Assembly (NCBI GenBank): GCA_964019055.1
Contig: OZ025219.1
Location: 9,304,388 to 9,368,387, forward strand
Source: Anthopleura xanthogrammica
Taxonomy: Eukaryota; Cnidaria; Anthozoa; Actiniaria; Actiniidae
Length of the DNA: 64,000 nt
Reading direction: 5' to 3'
Part shown: one piece after another, positions 21,600 to 36,168 of the stretch
Layout of the letters: each line of letters opens with the position of its first letter
How positions within the stretch are numbered: position 1 is the stretch's first letter
The notes under the pieces: generated by a model
Told to the model about the DNA's origin: nothing
Seen by the model: only the letters and a program-made list of their open reading frames with translations
The model's database searches: none
Program-made: the position numbers and the translations under genes

Positions 21600-22426
21600 T
21601 CATAGGCACTTTTATGAGTGTTTATGTTTATGTTAAGAGGGGAAGTCAGCAAAAATCGAACATACGCCGGCAACAGTCAAAAATTCGATTTCGCTCATAT
21701 TTTGGTATTAGGTAGGCCTATATGCGAGATATATCATGGTATGTTTCATTTGTCGAAATATGGCTTCATTTCCGAGAAAAACGAGAAAAACAAATTTGTC
21801 AATAATTGACCCTTTGAGAGAGCCAAAATGTACTCCAACTTCGGGGGGCTTGCGTGCCTTTGCAAAACTATCTACATGTTTAATTCTTAAACAACTGTTT
21901 TATATGATGTTTTAACTTTAAAAAGCTGAAATTTCATTGTCTTCCAATAAATTTATAACGGTGAAAAAAATTTATTTACCAGGGTACCTTTGACGCCTTG
22001 TGAAAAGTAACGAATTTTCAAAAAATGTTTTCACCGTGTGCTAAATAAAATAAAAGACCGATATTAAGAAAATGAAAGGTCGAAATAATATTCTAACCGT
22101 GACTGAAAGCTTTTTTGGGGGTTTTTGTTCTGCGACGAGAAGAATGTGTTTGGTGATCCACGTGTTTGTACCGTACATGAAGTACCTAAATCTAAAGCAT
22201 CGCAATCAAGTTTACATTTTAAGATATTGAACATGACCTCATTATTGCTCGAGTTTTGCAAACTTGATAAGAGAAGAGAAGAAAAGAGAAAGATAGCATA
22301 ATATTGATATCCTAAGAATCGAACTATGCCGACTAATTTGAATAACTATTGTTCTCGACTGACTATCCTCTCATGTAAAAACACTTTCATATGTCCACGT
22401 GAACATGAGTCCAGAACAATAGTAAT

Positions 22427-22671
22427 TCAAGTTGGTCGCCATGCGTTTTGTTGGTCGATGATTTTTGAAACTAAACAAAAGTGACATAAAATAATTAAGG
22501 CAACTAGAAAAAAAAAAAAGAACATGAAACAGATAACCAAATCGAAAGCATTATTAGCTCCATGATTTCCCCCTCCACCACCATGGTGTTCGACAACTTG
22601 GTTAGACATAATACGTTCAATAACAGTAACGGTTTCTCCGACAACTGGGATTGATTGTGCGGCACCCACTC
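22427..22671 (-). pseudogene. Decayed leader paralogue (U2)
   Basis: Identical in translation to 3096-3340, including GTG in place of the start ATG, so the loss predates the tandem duplication. Confidence 0.6.
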
Positions 22672-22903
22672 CTGTAAACACAGAACTGAAACATTTGGAT
22701 ACTTTCAGTAAACTAGTGGGTTTTATTTATACACATGTTATTAAACCAAATGCAATGGTCGATGATTGAAACTGACGCCCCCTGAATTCGTTCATCTTGT
22801 GAATTTTCTATTTGAAAGGCTGCATTTTACTTGGTTATTTTACCTCACCAATACACCGATCCCGGCTTTGCTTTAGTGACTACCGAACAATGGGTAGTTT
22901 ACT

Positions 22904-23246
22904 CAGTAGACCTTTTTGCTCTATCACTATTTTCGACTTCGTGCGCTTTAAGAACAATAGGTGCAATCAAAGATTGTACGACATTTCAACATCTTTAGAA
23001 TTTGAACAAAAGATGCTTGTATTTCATTGTTGTTGAACAATAGTTGTAGTCAGGCCATAATTTCAACATTCGTAAGTGTTGTGCATTGGTATGGCCCGAC
23101 TCGTTGTTAATCAAAACAATGAAATACAAGCAACTTTTGTTCAAATTCTAAAGATGTTCAAATTCCGTAGAATCTTTGTTCTCACCTATTGTTTTTAGAG
23201 TGCACGAAGTCGAAAATAGTGTTAGAGCAAAAAGCTCTAGTGGAAT
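22904..23246. mobile_element. Palindromic element (U2)
   Basis: Copy of 3573-3915. Confidence 0.65.
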
Positions 23247-23866
23247 ATAGAATGTCCGACAAACAAACTCGACTCTAGAAGTATTTTTAGTAGCTGTCGA
23301 TATTTTTCTTAATGTACCTTTAGAATGCATTTATTCTAAGACAGACATTTACGATTTTCAGCACTCGGTGTCTGTTCCATGCTGTATATCAAAAACACGT
23401 TTTAGCTTGTCTGACATAGCAACAGTAACTAGGGAGGTAAAACAATGAACTCGGGATCGGTGAATTGACAATTGACGTTCGCCCCTTCAACTTAATGTAT
23501 ATTGCGATATATTGGTTGTAAAGCATGGCATTTAGATGGCTTACTGGGTTTTCCCTTCCCCAACAAGTTTAACTTTGTACATGGTTATACTTACAGGTAA
23601 ATATGTGTAGTGCTTTTTTACTTGGATCTTTTTCCTCACCGATTACCAATCGCCGTTCGTCCCTTCAACCTTTTCAAGATTCAAGATTCGATGATATGTT
23701 GCTGTTGTAGTCGATTTTGCTTGCTTGGTTTCCTTTGGTGTTTGTTTAACCTATTTGACCAATCAGAGCTTATTTCTATGTTATTTTCCGATTTTCATGA
23801 GGAGGCTCTGGGTACGAGAATGGGAAAAAAGTAAAACACTTAAATAGGGAGTTATCATTATTTACC

Positions 23867-24091
23867 GGGGGGGGGGGGGGGGAGAGGGGGGCACTAGAAT
23901 GGTGGTAAAGCCCTTTGGAAAAAAGGAGACCCTCCCTTGACATATGAAGGAAAAATACGTGACCCTCCCTGAGGCAGGATGTAAAATTTTATGACCCTTT
24001 CCCAACTTTAGATCTCAACCAAAAAAAGTGGCCCTCCCCAAACTTGAATGCAAAAAGCTATAACCCTCCCCCAAATTCTAGTGCCCCCCCC
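23867..24091. mobile_element. Poly-G/poly-C bounded element (U2)
   Basis: Copy of 4536-4770 with contracted homopolymers: 16 G and 8 C. Confidence 0.65.
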
Positions 24092-24426
24092 ACGAATAAC
24101 GACTGAAACAAGTATATATTACAGCAAGTTATAGCGTAAAACATTTTGTTTTATATTTACATATAACTAACTCTCCTAACTACCGTACACGCCCTTTTAT
24201 ACCACACACTGCAGCAGGGGCGTTAGCATGTTCAATTGAAGACTGCGAAGACTGCGAACTTTGGAAATAATGAGCTTCGTAAATATTTTTTTTCGGATCT
24301 TAAAACGTCAAATATTCTAAAATAAATACAACCAAAAGGAAGAGGAATACCTATTCTTTCGATGAAAAATGCTGACCAAAAATATAGACAAGTGATTTAA
24401 CTGTACGATGCGCTTATTTTTACACT

Positions 24427-25133
<707 letters not shown>

Positions 25134-28047
25134 TAATGCTTATATATCGCTATTTAACAATAGAAGATCAATAGCGCTTTTAGTCTTTGACTTTGAGTTA
25201 GTAGAGGGAACTGGTTAGGAGATCCGGCAAACTTCAAAGGGGCATGTTATCGTTATGGTTTTGGCTCTGTCACGTGACTCTGACCGTGCACACAACATTC
25301 CAGACGATCGATAATCAAAGAGTAAACAGAGACGTCCCCTCTACTAACTCTGCTTTGACAAGATCCATGATGTAACTGGGCGCTAAACCATGTATGGCTT
25401 TAAAAGTCATAAGAAGGATTTTGAAGTGGATACGTGCTTGAATGGGAAGCCAGTGTAGGTCAAATAGTATCGGAGTAATGTGAGAAAGTTTCCCAACATC
25501 TTTCACTAATCTTGCAGCTGCATTCTGGACACGCTGTAGTTTTGCGATTTGCTCTTTGGGAAGGCCAAAATACAGACTGTTGCAATAGTCAAGCCTGCTT
25601 GTGACAAAAGCATGTACTAATGTGAGAAGTGACTTGGCAGAAAGGTATGGCTTGATTCGGCGAATGTTATGTAGATGGAAAAAGGCAGATTTACAAGTGT
25701 TGGTGATTTGTTCCGACATATTCAGATTCGAGTTAAGCCAACAGCCAAGATTCTTGACGGTTGTGCTGGAATTTACAACCGAGTTGCCAATTTTAAGCGT
25801 TAATGGATTAAGTTTTGCTAGTTGCTGTCGCGTACCAATTAGAATAAATTCTGTCTTAGCGTTATTGAGCATGAGCTTGTCATTCTCCATCCAATTCTTT
25901 ATTCTTCCAATGCAATCCTCCATGACTTTTACTGCATTTTCATACGATAGTCCATCTGGTTTGAAGCTAATATAGAGCTGCGTGTCGTCTGCATAGCAAT
26001 GTGCTGTAGTAGGACTGTTGCAGATAACCTTGAACAGTTTTGATGCGTACAAGATAAAGAGTAGAGGGCCAAGGCAAGAGCCCTGGGGAACTCCACTATC
26101 CAGCTCAAAACGATTGGAAAATGTTCTATCGATGAAAACACGCTGGCCCCTATTACTGAGGTATGATTGAAACCAATCTAGGGCAGTGCCTCCAATTCCA
26201 ATTTCCTCAGACAGACGTTTGATAAGAACATCATGACTAATAGTGTCAAATGCTGCACTCAAATCAAGCATAACCAACAGAGTAACCTCTTGAGAATTCA
26301 TCTTAGTCAATATATCATTAGTTACTTTAAGAAGAGCCGTCTCAGTGCTGTGGAATTCACGATAGGAAGACTGGAGTACAGGATACATGGAGTTTTCCAT
26401 GAGATGGGTATGTGTTTGTTCATAGACTGCTTTCTCTGTAAGTTTTGAGATATATTTCAAGTTGCTGAGTGGTCGATAGTTCTTGAGCAATAAATCCAAG
26501 CCAGGTTTTTTCAGGACTGGGTTTACCTGAGCACACTTCCAGTCATCAGCAAATTGGCCAGACTGTAGAGATAAGTTGATGGTTTTGGTGATGGCAGGTA
26601 ATAACACATCAGTGCACTCAAGAACAAGGGCCGTAGGCATTGGATCGAGATTGCAGGTTTTTTTACTGACACGCCCAATAAGTTTGACGACATCATCTTC
26701 AGAGAGCAAAGAGAAATCATTCAGTCATGCTGTAATAGAATCAGCTATAATGGTGTCATGAAAGGTATCCGGTGTATCATTTCCAACAGAAACAAGCTTT
26801 GAGTGGATGGTATTGATCTTCTCAACAAAGAAGTTTCCCATCTTGTTAGCAAGCTCATACTTGTCATCAAATGGAGGGAAATTAGACCTATTATCACTTT
26901 GGTTGAGGAGCTTTTTCGTGGCCTCGAACAACCGGCGTTGATCCATGCTGTTTTCTTCGATGAATGATTGATAGTATTTACGTCGAGACTCATTCATCAG
27001 TTTGTTAGCTGAGTTCTTTTGGACTTTGTAGAGTAACATATCTTCGTTTTTACTAGTTCGTCTCCATTTGCGTTCAGCTTTCCTTTTTTCACGTCTCGCC
27101 ACTTTTATCTCGTCAGTGAACCATGGTATTAAAGGTCTAGTCTTAATGACCTTAGTTCTTAAGGGCGCATGACGGTCCAAGGCATTTTCTAGAGTAGTAT
27201 TATAGCAATCTGCAATTTCCTCTAATGTATTGGGGGAATCACAGCAAAGGTCAGATTGAGCCAGTTCTTGACGTAGCTTAGCTTTGTCGATGCCTTTGGT
27301 CTTACGGTATGATATCTCTTTAACTTCAGGAGGTGGTTTTCCCAAAGTAAGATCACAGAGGACAGTCAGATGATCAGAGAAATAGTAGTCAGTGATAGGC
27401 TTGGAGCCAATGAGGGAGTCAGAGGCACGTGTGATAATCAGATCAAGAATATGACCAGAAATGTGTGTGGATTTGTCAACATGCTGTTCAAGACCCATCG
27501 ATTCAAGTAGGTCTGTAAGACGGATAGCGTCAGAGTCAAGGGCCGTGTCCATATGAATGTTAAAGTCACCAGTAATCAATAAGGGCTCAGAGCACATCAC
27601 TACATTTTCAAGGAAGGCGGCGAATTCATCAAAAAATACACGAGTAGTTACCGGATGATCCGTCGAGTAGGGAGGACGGTAGATCACAATCAGACTCATT
27701 TTATTAGAGCCGTACTGAAGAAGCCATTCACAGAATTCAAAGGATCTGAGCTCACCACTGTCGATTTTTCGTGCATTTATGGTGTTCTTGAATAGCAACG
27801 CACAGCCGCCCCCTTTTCTACCAGCACGTGTAGAGTCAAGTAGCTTGAAACCAGGTAGCGTAATTTCAGCCCTGTGTGCCATGTCATTCTGGGTTAACCA
27901 TGTCTCAGTTATTGCAATCAGATCGGCGCCAGTGGATGGAACATAACAGGCGAAGTTAGCAGTTTTGTTTTTTATAGATCTGGCATTCAGGGAACAAAGC
28001 CTTAGATGCCTTTTAGTTTTAGGGTGTGGTTGGTTAACAATCGAACG
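25134..28047 (-). mobile_element. CR1/L2-type LINE (U2)
   Basis: Copy of 5813-8726, at the same position in the unit, so it was carried by the tandem duplication and is not an independent insertion. Confidence 0.85.
25315..28047 (-). pseudogene. LINE ORF2, one in-frame stop (U2)
   Basis: The reverse-transcriptase part (25315-26709) is open for 464 residues, with DLSAAFD at 149-155, GVPQG at 206-210 and YADD at 239-242. Only the shared TGA at 26725-26727 separates it from the endonuclease part. One endonuclease residue (KTRPLIP) differs from U1 (KTRSLIP) and agrees with U3. Confidence 0.9.
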
Positions 28048-29035
28048 CTATTAAATAAGGTTGCGCTTCAAAGGTTTAGGTCTCGTTGGTTGTTTAGCAT
28101 AATGTTTGATATTATAACAGGGATATTTGACTCAGATTCTTGAATACCAGGAAATACTTGATGTTGTGTAGGCCCTGGATTTTGACTGACGTCTCCCGAC
28201 AGCAGAATTAGCTGAAAAGCTAAAGTTATGATTAGAACGAAGCGCTTTTATAGACATGATAGCACAAGATGTCTGATTACTTGACAGCCAAAATGGAAGC
28301 CAAATCCAGTAGATAAACGTCTGTTGACAGCCATAACTTTAGATTGAGTGACAATTGATAGATTTAAATCATAATCAACCATCCAACATCCATAATATTT
28401 GTACTAAATTTTTGATTAATATTGTGCGTTCAATTAATATTGTTGTGGAAATAACTTTATACTTTGTATTAGTATAAGCTAATATGCTTATGTAAAAATA
28501 TAATGTTAATATAGGGAAATAAAATTATTGATTAAAAAAAAATTTATTTGTGATTTTAAAATTACTATAATATTAACTAAATGTTAAATTAATTAAATTA
28601 ATTAATATCAAATTAAAATTAAAAATTAAAAATGTTATAGTACACTCGACAAAATTACAGATTAAAATGGAAAAATTTCAGAAAACTGTTCAATACACAC
28701 ATAGGAAGGCCTCAAATTATGATAACTAGACAAATTCAAGACGAAATAAATCATGTTTTGTAGTAGAAAGTCGTTTTTTTCTTTCTAGTTTTCGCCAAAC
28801 AATTTGAGTTGGAGTTTTGAATGTTCTCGTTTTACTACCTGTTGTCTTCTGTGGTTTTCTCGAAAAACAAATTCAACACCACAGCTACAATAAATGTAGA
28901 ATAATGTAGAAAACAGCTAACAATAGTTTTAAAGCAAATTTCTTTCCGTTTAGCGAAAACACAGCGAGTAGAGGCTCGTTTTTTGTTTTGAAAATAGTTA
29001 AGATCAAATCTTACCGGCAAACTGTCGAGTAGTTG

Positions 29036-29328
29036 CACAGGTAGCCCAAGCAATCTACATGTACTTATATGGCAGCTTTGCAATGGTTTCATTGAAAAAA
29101 AACTGAAATTGCAATATATAATATAGGTGAGGAGAAAAAAAATAGTAAACTTCTTTTAATCGATCTGAAATTTCGTAGAGATGTTAAGAGTCAAGAGAAC
29201 AACACATTTTGCTAGTTTAAGATCATCTTATCCAAAATTTACAAAATTATTGCAATTTCAGTTTTTTTTCAATGAAACCATTGCAAAGCTGCCATATAAG
29301 TACATGTAGATTGCTTGGGCTACCTGTG
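29036..29328. mobile_element. 293-base MITE (U2)
   Basis: Copy of 9715-10007 with the same GTAGTTG duplication either side. Confidence 0.9.
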
Positions 29329-30021
29329 GTAGTTGTAGAGAGACGAATTCAGCTATTTATCACAGGTTAATTGATCCTAAGTTATCAATCCAGTCTTGAG
29401 ATAAATAAATCTTCAGATAATTCACCATTCAAAGAAAATAGCAGCGAAATTCTTCAAGCTACAAGAGGGAATATAATATCCAAAGCACATGGTCTGATCA
29501 CTGGCGACTCGTTCACGGCAAGCTGTACTTCAAAACTTTTAACTTGAACGACATATTTGTCGCTTTTATCCCTTTTGATGTTGTCCAGCTAACTTGTTTT
29601 CAAAGAAAGTATTTTTGAAATTGTGTTTTTGCAGTTATTAGCAAATGCTAAGAGGAAAAAAACTTATTTTAGCGAACTGTAAACTCTCAACTTTCGCTTA
29701 GTTTTCGCACAGTACGTTTTCAAAGAAAAGTCGCTTCTTGATTCGCTGTTTAGCTGTCATTACTGTCATTCAATAGTTGTAAACATGCATTAAAATGGCT
29801 TTTTACTTGAGATGTAAAATTATTTTCTAGTATTTTGTAGTTCAAATCATACATAAAATACTAATCTAAAAAGGTTTTACAGCAACGTTAACACTTTCTA
29901 TGCTGTTCTTGACTTAGCATACTTGGAGAAGGGTCGGTTATAGCAAAGGCAAATGAAGATGGATGAATGCCTTCGCTTCGCATGTTTTATAAAATTTTGT
30001 TGAGTGAACTATAAATAAAAA

Positions 30022-30167
30022 ATCTCGTACAATTTGGAATTAATAGGCACTCGTAATGTTTTGAAAGTTCTTTAATTGCACTCGCCTAAAGGCTCGTGCA
30101 ATTACAAGAACTTTCAAAACATTACTCGTACCTATTAATTTCCAAACTGTACTCGAGGTCGTGCGAT
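30022..30167. mobile_element. Hairpin element with 11-base arm deletion (U2)
   Basis: Copy of 10701-10857. The bases GCACGACCTTC after AAATC in the left arm are missing, so the outer pairing is lost. Confidence 0.75.
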
Positions 30168-30285
30168 TTCCTATACAAATATAAAATAATATATTTGTAT
30201 ACTTTTGTATACCTAAGTTTATTTAGTGAAATATGCAATAATGCAACTAAGAACTGAGACAGGTATATGTAAACAAGAGAAAGAA

Positions 30286-30434
30286 GGCTGTCCTTTCGGG
30301 TCAACATTAGCCACAAAGGCTGCTGGGTAGCTTTGTATCCGGTTCGGTAATAAGTCTGAAGGAAAGACACCTTGAAACTGTTGTCTCGTGAACGGATTCC
30401 CTTGTAAAACAGCAGCAATTTGCCTGGTATTCAT
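30286..30434 (-). pseudogene. Protease N-terminal fragment (U2)
   Basis: Copy of 10976-11124, truncated at the same base. Confidence 0.55.
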
Positions 30435-31341
30435 TTAGCCACTCCAGTTGTAAGTTACAATTTTATTTGAGTCAATCTCAATCATAGAGTCAAACTCGGC
30501 ATAGATGATGCAGTTGACGGTACTTGGAAGACCTTCAGCAAACTGAAAACCAATGCGTAAATTTCCCTGCTTTATGGTAGAAATGTGAGGACCGGCTGAA
30601 AGATCTGGACTCAGGTCAAAGGTATAGAGTGTGTAGCCCTTGGAGTAGTCTTGCCTGGTGATTTCATTTCCTTGGTTGTGATACAGCGTACCTGTTCCTG
30701 AAAACAAACTCATGTATCCCATGAGATATTGATTTTTCAGTTTCAAAGTTCAACTGTAGTGCCTTTATCGGTTGAGCTTCTCCATTCACATAAGCACCAA
30801 CTTGTGTGGCCTTAAAGTGTTGAAAATTGAACGGATTCTTGCCATAGGCTCCATTGAAGGCTGCGTTTTCGACGAGACCCAGAACAATTCTTTTAGGGAT
30901 TTGTCCTAGAAAAACGTCATCTGGGGTAAAAGACATGTTGCCGGCGGGGATGGAAAGCACTTTACATTCTACCCTTCGTATGGGATACAGGGCTGGTGAA
31001 TGCTCTAGGGCTGCTGCGTGACCAAGGAACGTGTCTGAGGTCACCTTCACTTTTCGGATAAATAAACTGGCATGTGAAATGACCACTTTGTAATCGGCTC
31101 CTCCAACGCCAGACAACAAACAAAATGCATTTTTGCTTCGATTCAGTCGAATACGCATGGTGACTCCATTCAACAGTAAGCGGTCTTGATAAAATAAATC
31201 TGAATGTAGAGGACCTAACAGCTCCACTGTGGAACTGTCTGTGATAAACTTGTATCGGGTATTCAGGCCAGTATTGTAACCAGTAGCAACGGGATCCGCC
31301 AAATCCATCTTCCCAGCCGTGTCTTTGTAAAACAGTTCCGC
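30435..31341 (-). pseudogene. Capsid-protein fragment, frameshifted (U2)
   Basis: Copy of 11125-12031 with the same frame change near 30740, so the break predates the U1/U2 split. Confidence 0.65.
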
Positions 31342-31445
31342 AGAGAGTCGGAAACCAAGTAAAATTTTTCAAAACTAAAAACACCAGGATGTATTTCATA
31401 CTAAGGGCTATCAATAAACAAAAAATGAGCGAAATCCATTTTTTC

Positions 31446-32038
31446 ACTTGTGCCAATGTTTGGTCGATTTTTACAGAAAGTCGCTCTTAACACTGTAAAC
31501 AAAGAGAGTCTAGAATCTTGAACGGGAGATACAAAGAATATACTGAACTTTGGAATTTTAGTAGAGTGCCTTAGAAAACTTCAATCCAGTCGGCGCTTGG
31601 AAAATGTAATACAAAAATGCTCAATTTCAAGTCACGGGAGTTCATCGACAAAATTTTAAACATCCAAGCGGGCTCGCTCATTAAATATTCGTTTCGAATT
31701 AACGAAGCCAGACAAGATTTCTATTTAATTTTGAACACCTAGTGACAGTTGTTTTGCCATATATTACCCATATTGCGACGAATCATGAACCCAAAAAAAT
31801 AGTTTCTTGGTCCGAAAAATTGGTCCTTAAGTCATTTTTGGTCCGAAAGTTGATTTAAGAATTGGTTTGAGTGAAAACGTCATTTCCAGACAAATGGGTG
31901 CTATCGATGTAAGACCAAAGTCTTCTATCTCCTGCTTGATTTGTAAAAAATAAGACCAGACAAACTCAGACAAACAAACCTGAGAAAACATTTTCTCATC
32001 TCCTTGAGATCGATTCCTACCGTTTGGTTTTTATTGAC
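31446..32038. repeat. Diverged direct repeat, copy B (U2)
   Basis: Copy of 12136-12728. Confidence 0.8.
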
Positions 32039-32139
32039 AACTTTCTTAAAATAAGCAATGTTTTATAAAATAAAATGAAATAAAACGAAATAAAATGTAC
32101 TTTTCTCCGTGTTGTTTTCAGTACGACCGACACCGACGC

Positions 32140-32680
32140 AGCCCGTATTAGCAGGAATAGCGGTAGAATTAGAGCCGTGAAGACAGTAAACCTGAGCAGA
32201 CTGAAAAAATAGTATGAAACCAGAGAGCAAAAAACGAAAAAAAAAAAAAAAAGAGCATGCTCTCTTGTATGAAATAAGGGATTTGTAACATTAGGACTTT
32301 TGACGAGAAAGTCGTCCGACGTCGAGTGAAATTCTAAATTTAAACAGAAAACTTATGAATTGGGTAAATTTATAGCAACCTTACCTAAAGGATCCAGACA
32401 AGATGAAGAAGACTGGCGTTTCTAGCAAAACGGCTTCAATAACGATTTACAGAGCTGAACTACGGAACTACGCAGTTCTAAAAAATCCTTTGGAATTATC
32501 AGCCATGACGTCACCCCTTTTCCAAGAAAAAAAACCCTTGTATTGTACCAAGTCTTTTCCCCTAATCCGCACTACAGGAAGCCCAAGCGCTTAGTTTCCA
32601 ATAGTGGTACTCATAGCGATTTTCCACTTTGAAATGAAAGAGATAAAGCTGTGGTTGCAAATTCGTCTTGTGCAACATCA
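32140..32680 (-). promoter_or_regulatory. Promoter/5'-exon module A (U2)
   Basis: Copy of 12830-13370: CRE-like TGACGTCA at 32506-32513, donor edge 32385. Confidence 0.5.
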
Positions 32681-33129
32681 CCTCAAGCTTTGTCAACCAA
32701 CGCGCGCTGTTATGTTTCCAGAGAGGTTAGAATTGTCATAAACTGTACTCTGTTAATTCTATTTTTGTTTGGGACATTTTTGACATCATGTGTGACCGAG
32801 CGCGCGAAGGCATAATCGCAAACGAACATGTGATAGCAGAACAGGGCCTACACATTGTAAGTTTTTTCTTATTTTCTAGCCTTGCTTCAAATCTGGAACC
32901 AATATTTAGCCTATTTATCCGTTCATTCATGGTTTGTGAACCGCTAGGAATCGCTAGGAATCGCATGCAACAAGAATAACCTAAAGATCGAATCTTCAAG
33001 TAAAGAGAAGTAGAACAATGTAAAAGTCGAATGTAATAAATTCACGCACGTCGCACAGAAGCCAACGTTTACTGCCTTCACAGTCTTGGGTTTGATTCCT
33101 GGACTCAACATCACATACATTAGGGAATC

Positions 33130-33385
33130 AAGGGTGGTGTAGTGGTAGTACACTTGACTCTTACCTATTGGATTTGATTGCTGGATTTGGCATCATATGT
33201 GAGTAAAGTCTGTTAGGTCTATCCCTATAGACCCTCTGCAGACCTCCTTAAGGTCGGTCTAGGAGGGTAGTCTTTCCCTTGATTCGAGGGTTTTTCTCCA
33301 GGTTCTCAGATTTTCCTCCCTCCACAAATCCTATAACACGCTAAATTCTGTATTGCATTAACAAAGATAATATAAAAGAATTAGC
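33130..33385 (+). mobile_element. tRNA-derived SINE (U2)
   Basis: Copy of 13820-14075. Confidence 0.65.
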
Positions 33386-34244
33386 ATCAAGTTTCAAGAA
33401 CTGCCTTTAAATTTTGGCATCTGGTAAAGTGCATTTGTCAGGCAAGTTTATTCTTTACAATAGCAGGAAGGCGTACAGATTTTTAGAGCATGCGCAGACG
33501 TTATTTAATCTCGTTCCCATATTCTGCGTTTCTCCTAGTAAGCACCGAAAACGCAGGTTCACTTTTCTGTTTTAAAGGTATTTAAAGTTACACTGCTTCT
33601 TGAGTGGTCGAGAGGGAAGTGGAAACATGGATTGACAAACGTGTGAAGCTTATTTAACAATTTTTTTGAATCAAAATTACAAATTGAACAGACTGAATAA
33701 ACCTTGATTCCAGTCAGATAGGAAGTCGTCGAGCTTCCAGTCCTTAATTGAACCAAGTCAGATTAACATTACATCATCAAACTATCAATCATTAAGCCTA
33801 TTGTTTTTCCTATAACTTACTGCAACAAAAATACACTCGTATTATTTCAAAAAGCTTATATGAGATTTTCGTACTTTTTTCTCATTAAGGAAAAAAGTGT
33901 TTCTTCAGGCAGTGTTTTCAATTATTCCTTTTCCTTAATTTCCAATTTCCCAAGTTTCAAAAGTATTAAAATAACCTACAATTACTATAATCGTATTATC
34001 GTATCACTCACGCTTACTTTAGTAGAATACTGCATAAAGTAAATTTTGTAAAGTTCAACCAAGATGGCGGCTATGACGTTATCAGTATGAAAACCAGCAA
34101 TAGGATAGGAATCACGCGTCTTAATTCACTACAGAACAACAATCTTGTAAATATATACCTAGCCTTTTTCTTTTTCAAAGGTTTTTTAGCGAGTCATCGT
34201 TTTTGTTTCCCGAAAAAAACGGATGCCTCAGTTTTAAGCCTGAT

Positions 34245-35603
34245 TTATTCGCAGCTACAATCTTCGGTTTCACCACAGAAAGAACAGACTGCAATTGCGC
34301 CTGCAGCATATATACCAGCGGATTTTATAGCAGGCATGGACGTATCAAGAACGAACTGACGTGTAGGCACAGGCATCCCATGAATACGATCAGTGGGCAC
34401 ATCTCCCATCAGCTCGCCAAACTGCACGCAATTGTCGCATCTCTTTACAGCTGTGATATTCCCATTATGAGACGTAACGCTAGTCGTGCGTACATTAGAC
34501 TCAACCCCATGGGTACCAAGCTTATCAAAAGCCTGGTGTTCAGCACATGCACGTGGAGCGCGATTGCCAACTTTTGGTTCAATATCCATATTCATCTCAT
34601 TTGCTGTTTGTTCAAGGATTCCTGCCTCTCTCGAGAATTCACCGACATGCCCCTTCTTAGCATTTGTTTTACTAGTATACCCACTCTTTTTACCTTTCGA
34701 GGCATACTCGTTCATCCTGATGTCTTGTCTGCATCGTCTGTTTGTCCCGTAAGCTTTTTCTCCCGTTTCGAGATTTTTTGCTTTCGTACAAACGTGTTTA
34801 TCTCCCTTAACATCCTTTGTTACTTCTTGTAACTTCTTGGCAGTGTCAACCACATCCTTAGCGCCTTCTTTTCCTACTCTTTTTTCCAATGCTTTCCTTT
34901 GCTTTGAAGCTTTGTTCAGTGCCTTGCTGGTCTTCGCCGCAGCAGAGCCGGCAAGAAAGTCCCCGGTAACGGAGTATCCTACGTTTATTGCAGAGTCAAG
35001 AACACCATAACCATCATTCTTCTTATCAGATTCAATTGCCTGGTCGATGGACGCAATAACTCCATATGGACGATTTTCGTTTTTTACATTACTTTCAATA
35101 AAAGATACTGTGCCATCGTAAGCAACACCACTCGAAGCGCCGGCTAATCCACCTAAGACTACTCCTCCTCCAACTCCACCAGTTAGAGCTCCAGCCCCGA
35201 CCACAGCTAATGTGCGACTGGCACCTTTCATGCAATCATGACCGTGTTCCGTATCCCCAGCTATGTAATGACCAACACCCTTTACGTGCCCGACAACTGG
35301 AGTGCTGTCAATGACTTGCTCAGTCGATTTACCCATCTTTTTCAGGACTCTCCACGCTTCATCCTCGTCGCCAGCAATACTATGAACGGTTGCACGTACT
35401 GGAGCAGCGATTAAATTTCTCTCGGAATATTCCACCCAAGAATTCCCAGCATTCTTTACGAACTTTTTGGCAGCGTCTTTAGCATCTTGTTCGTCTAGTA
35501 TCTCTCCTACAAGAGCGCAAGAACCAGCTGCAACCAATTTCACACTGCTATCAATAACAGTAAGGACTTCTCCGACCACTGGGATTGATTGTGCGGCACC
35601 CAT
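34245..35603 (-). CDS. Deaminase-like protein with MGAAQS leader (U2)
   Basis: Encodes the same 452 residues as the U1 gene. The one coding difference noticed (arginine codon just before C353-A-E, near 34560) is synonymous. Coding exon edge 35605; the presumed upstream exon has its donor edge at 38528 in the module at 38245-38840. The open frame and unchanged protein in all units contrast with the broken LINE and capsid genes around it, which suggests purifying selection or very recent duplication. Confidence 0.8.
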   Translation of the reverse strand: MGAAQSIPVVGEVLTVIDSSVKLVAAGSCALVGEILDEQDAKDAAKKFVKNAGNSWVEYSERNLIAAPVRATVHSIAGDEDEAWRVLKKMGKSTEQVIDSTPVVGHVKGVGHYIAGDTEHGHDCMKGASRTLAVVGAGALTGGVGGGVVLGGLAGASSGVAYDGTVSFIESNVKNENRPYGVIASIDQAIESDKKNDGYGVLDSAINVGYSVTGDFLAGSAAAKTSKALNKASKQRKALEKRVGKEGAKDVVDTAKKLQEVTKDVKGDKHVCTKAKNLETGEKAYGTNRRCRQDIRMNEYASKGKKSGYTSKTNAKKGHVGEFSREAGILEQTANEMNMDIEPKVGNRAPRACAEHQAFDKLGTHGVESNVRTTSVTSHNGNITAVKRCDNCVQFGELMGDVPTDRIHGMPVPTRQFVLDTSMPAIKSAGIYAAGAIAVCSFCGETEDCSCE

Positions 35604-36085
35604 TCCTGTAAACAAAGAAGTGAAATATTTGGACTCTTTCAGTAAACTATGAAACACTCAACAAAACATAGAAACCACCATAAAATAATGGTTTTTAGTT
35701 ATACCCATGTCATTTAACAAATTATGCACTGGTCGATGATTGAAACCGACGCCCCCTCCCCCGGGAAAGGGCCGGCGAATTAACGCGGCGAGACCGGGAT
35801 TTAACGTGCATTGAACAGCGTGAGAGACGGGGAATTCAACACCTACTTAACGTTAGATCTAAGGTAAGCTTTGAAATATGTAGTGCATTCTCATTCTGTT
35901 TTGTAAGAAACTAAATGGTCAAAATCAGAATCTCGTTAATACTAGCTTGGTACATGACCGGGGTTTTAAGAGAAATCTTTCTCTGGGGACCGTGAGAAAT
36001 TGCTAAGTTTAACATTTAACACTACGTCCCGGGGTTCTGGTAGGGTGGAGTGGGTTTTTTAATATTTATGTCGTAGAGTAGAGCG

Positions 36086-36168
36086 GATATCATTCTCGTT
36101 CCCGAATCCTGCGCTATTGGCATCAATAGCAATAGCGCAGGCTCTGGAAACGAGAATGAGCAGATATC
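36086..36168. repeat. Hairpin with GATATC ends (U2)
   Basis: Copy of 16776-16858. Confidence 0.7.
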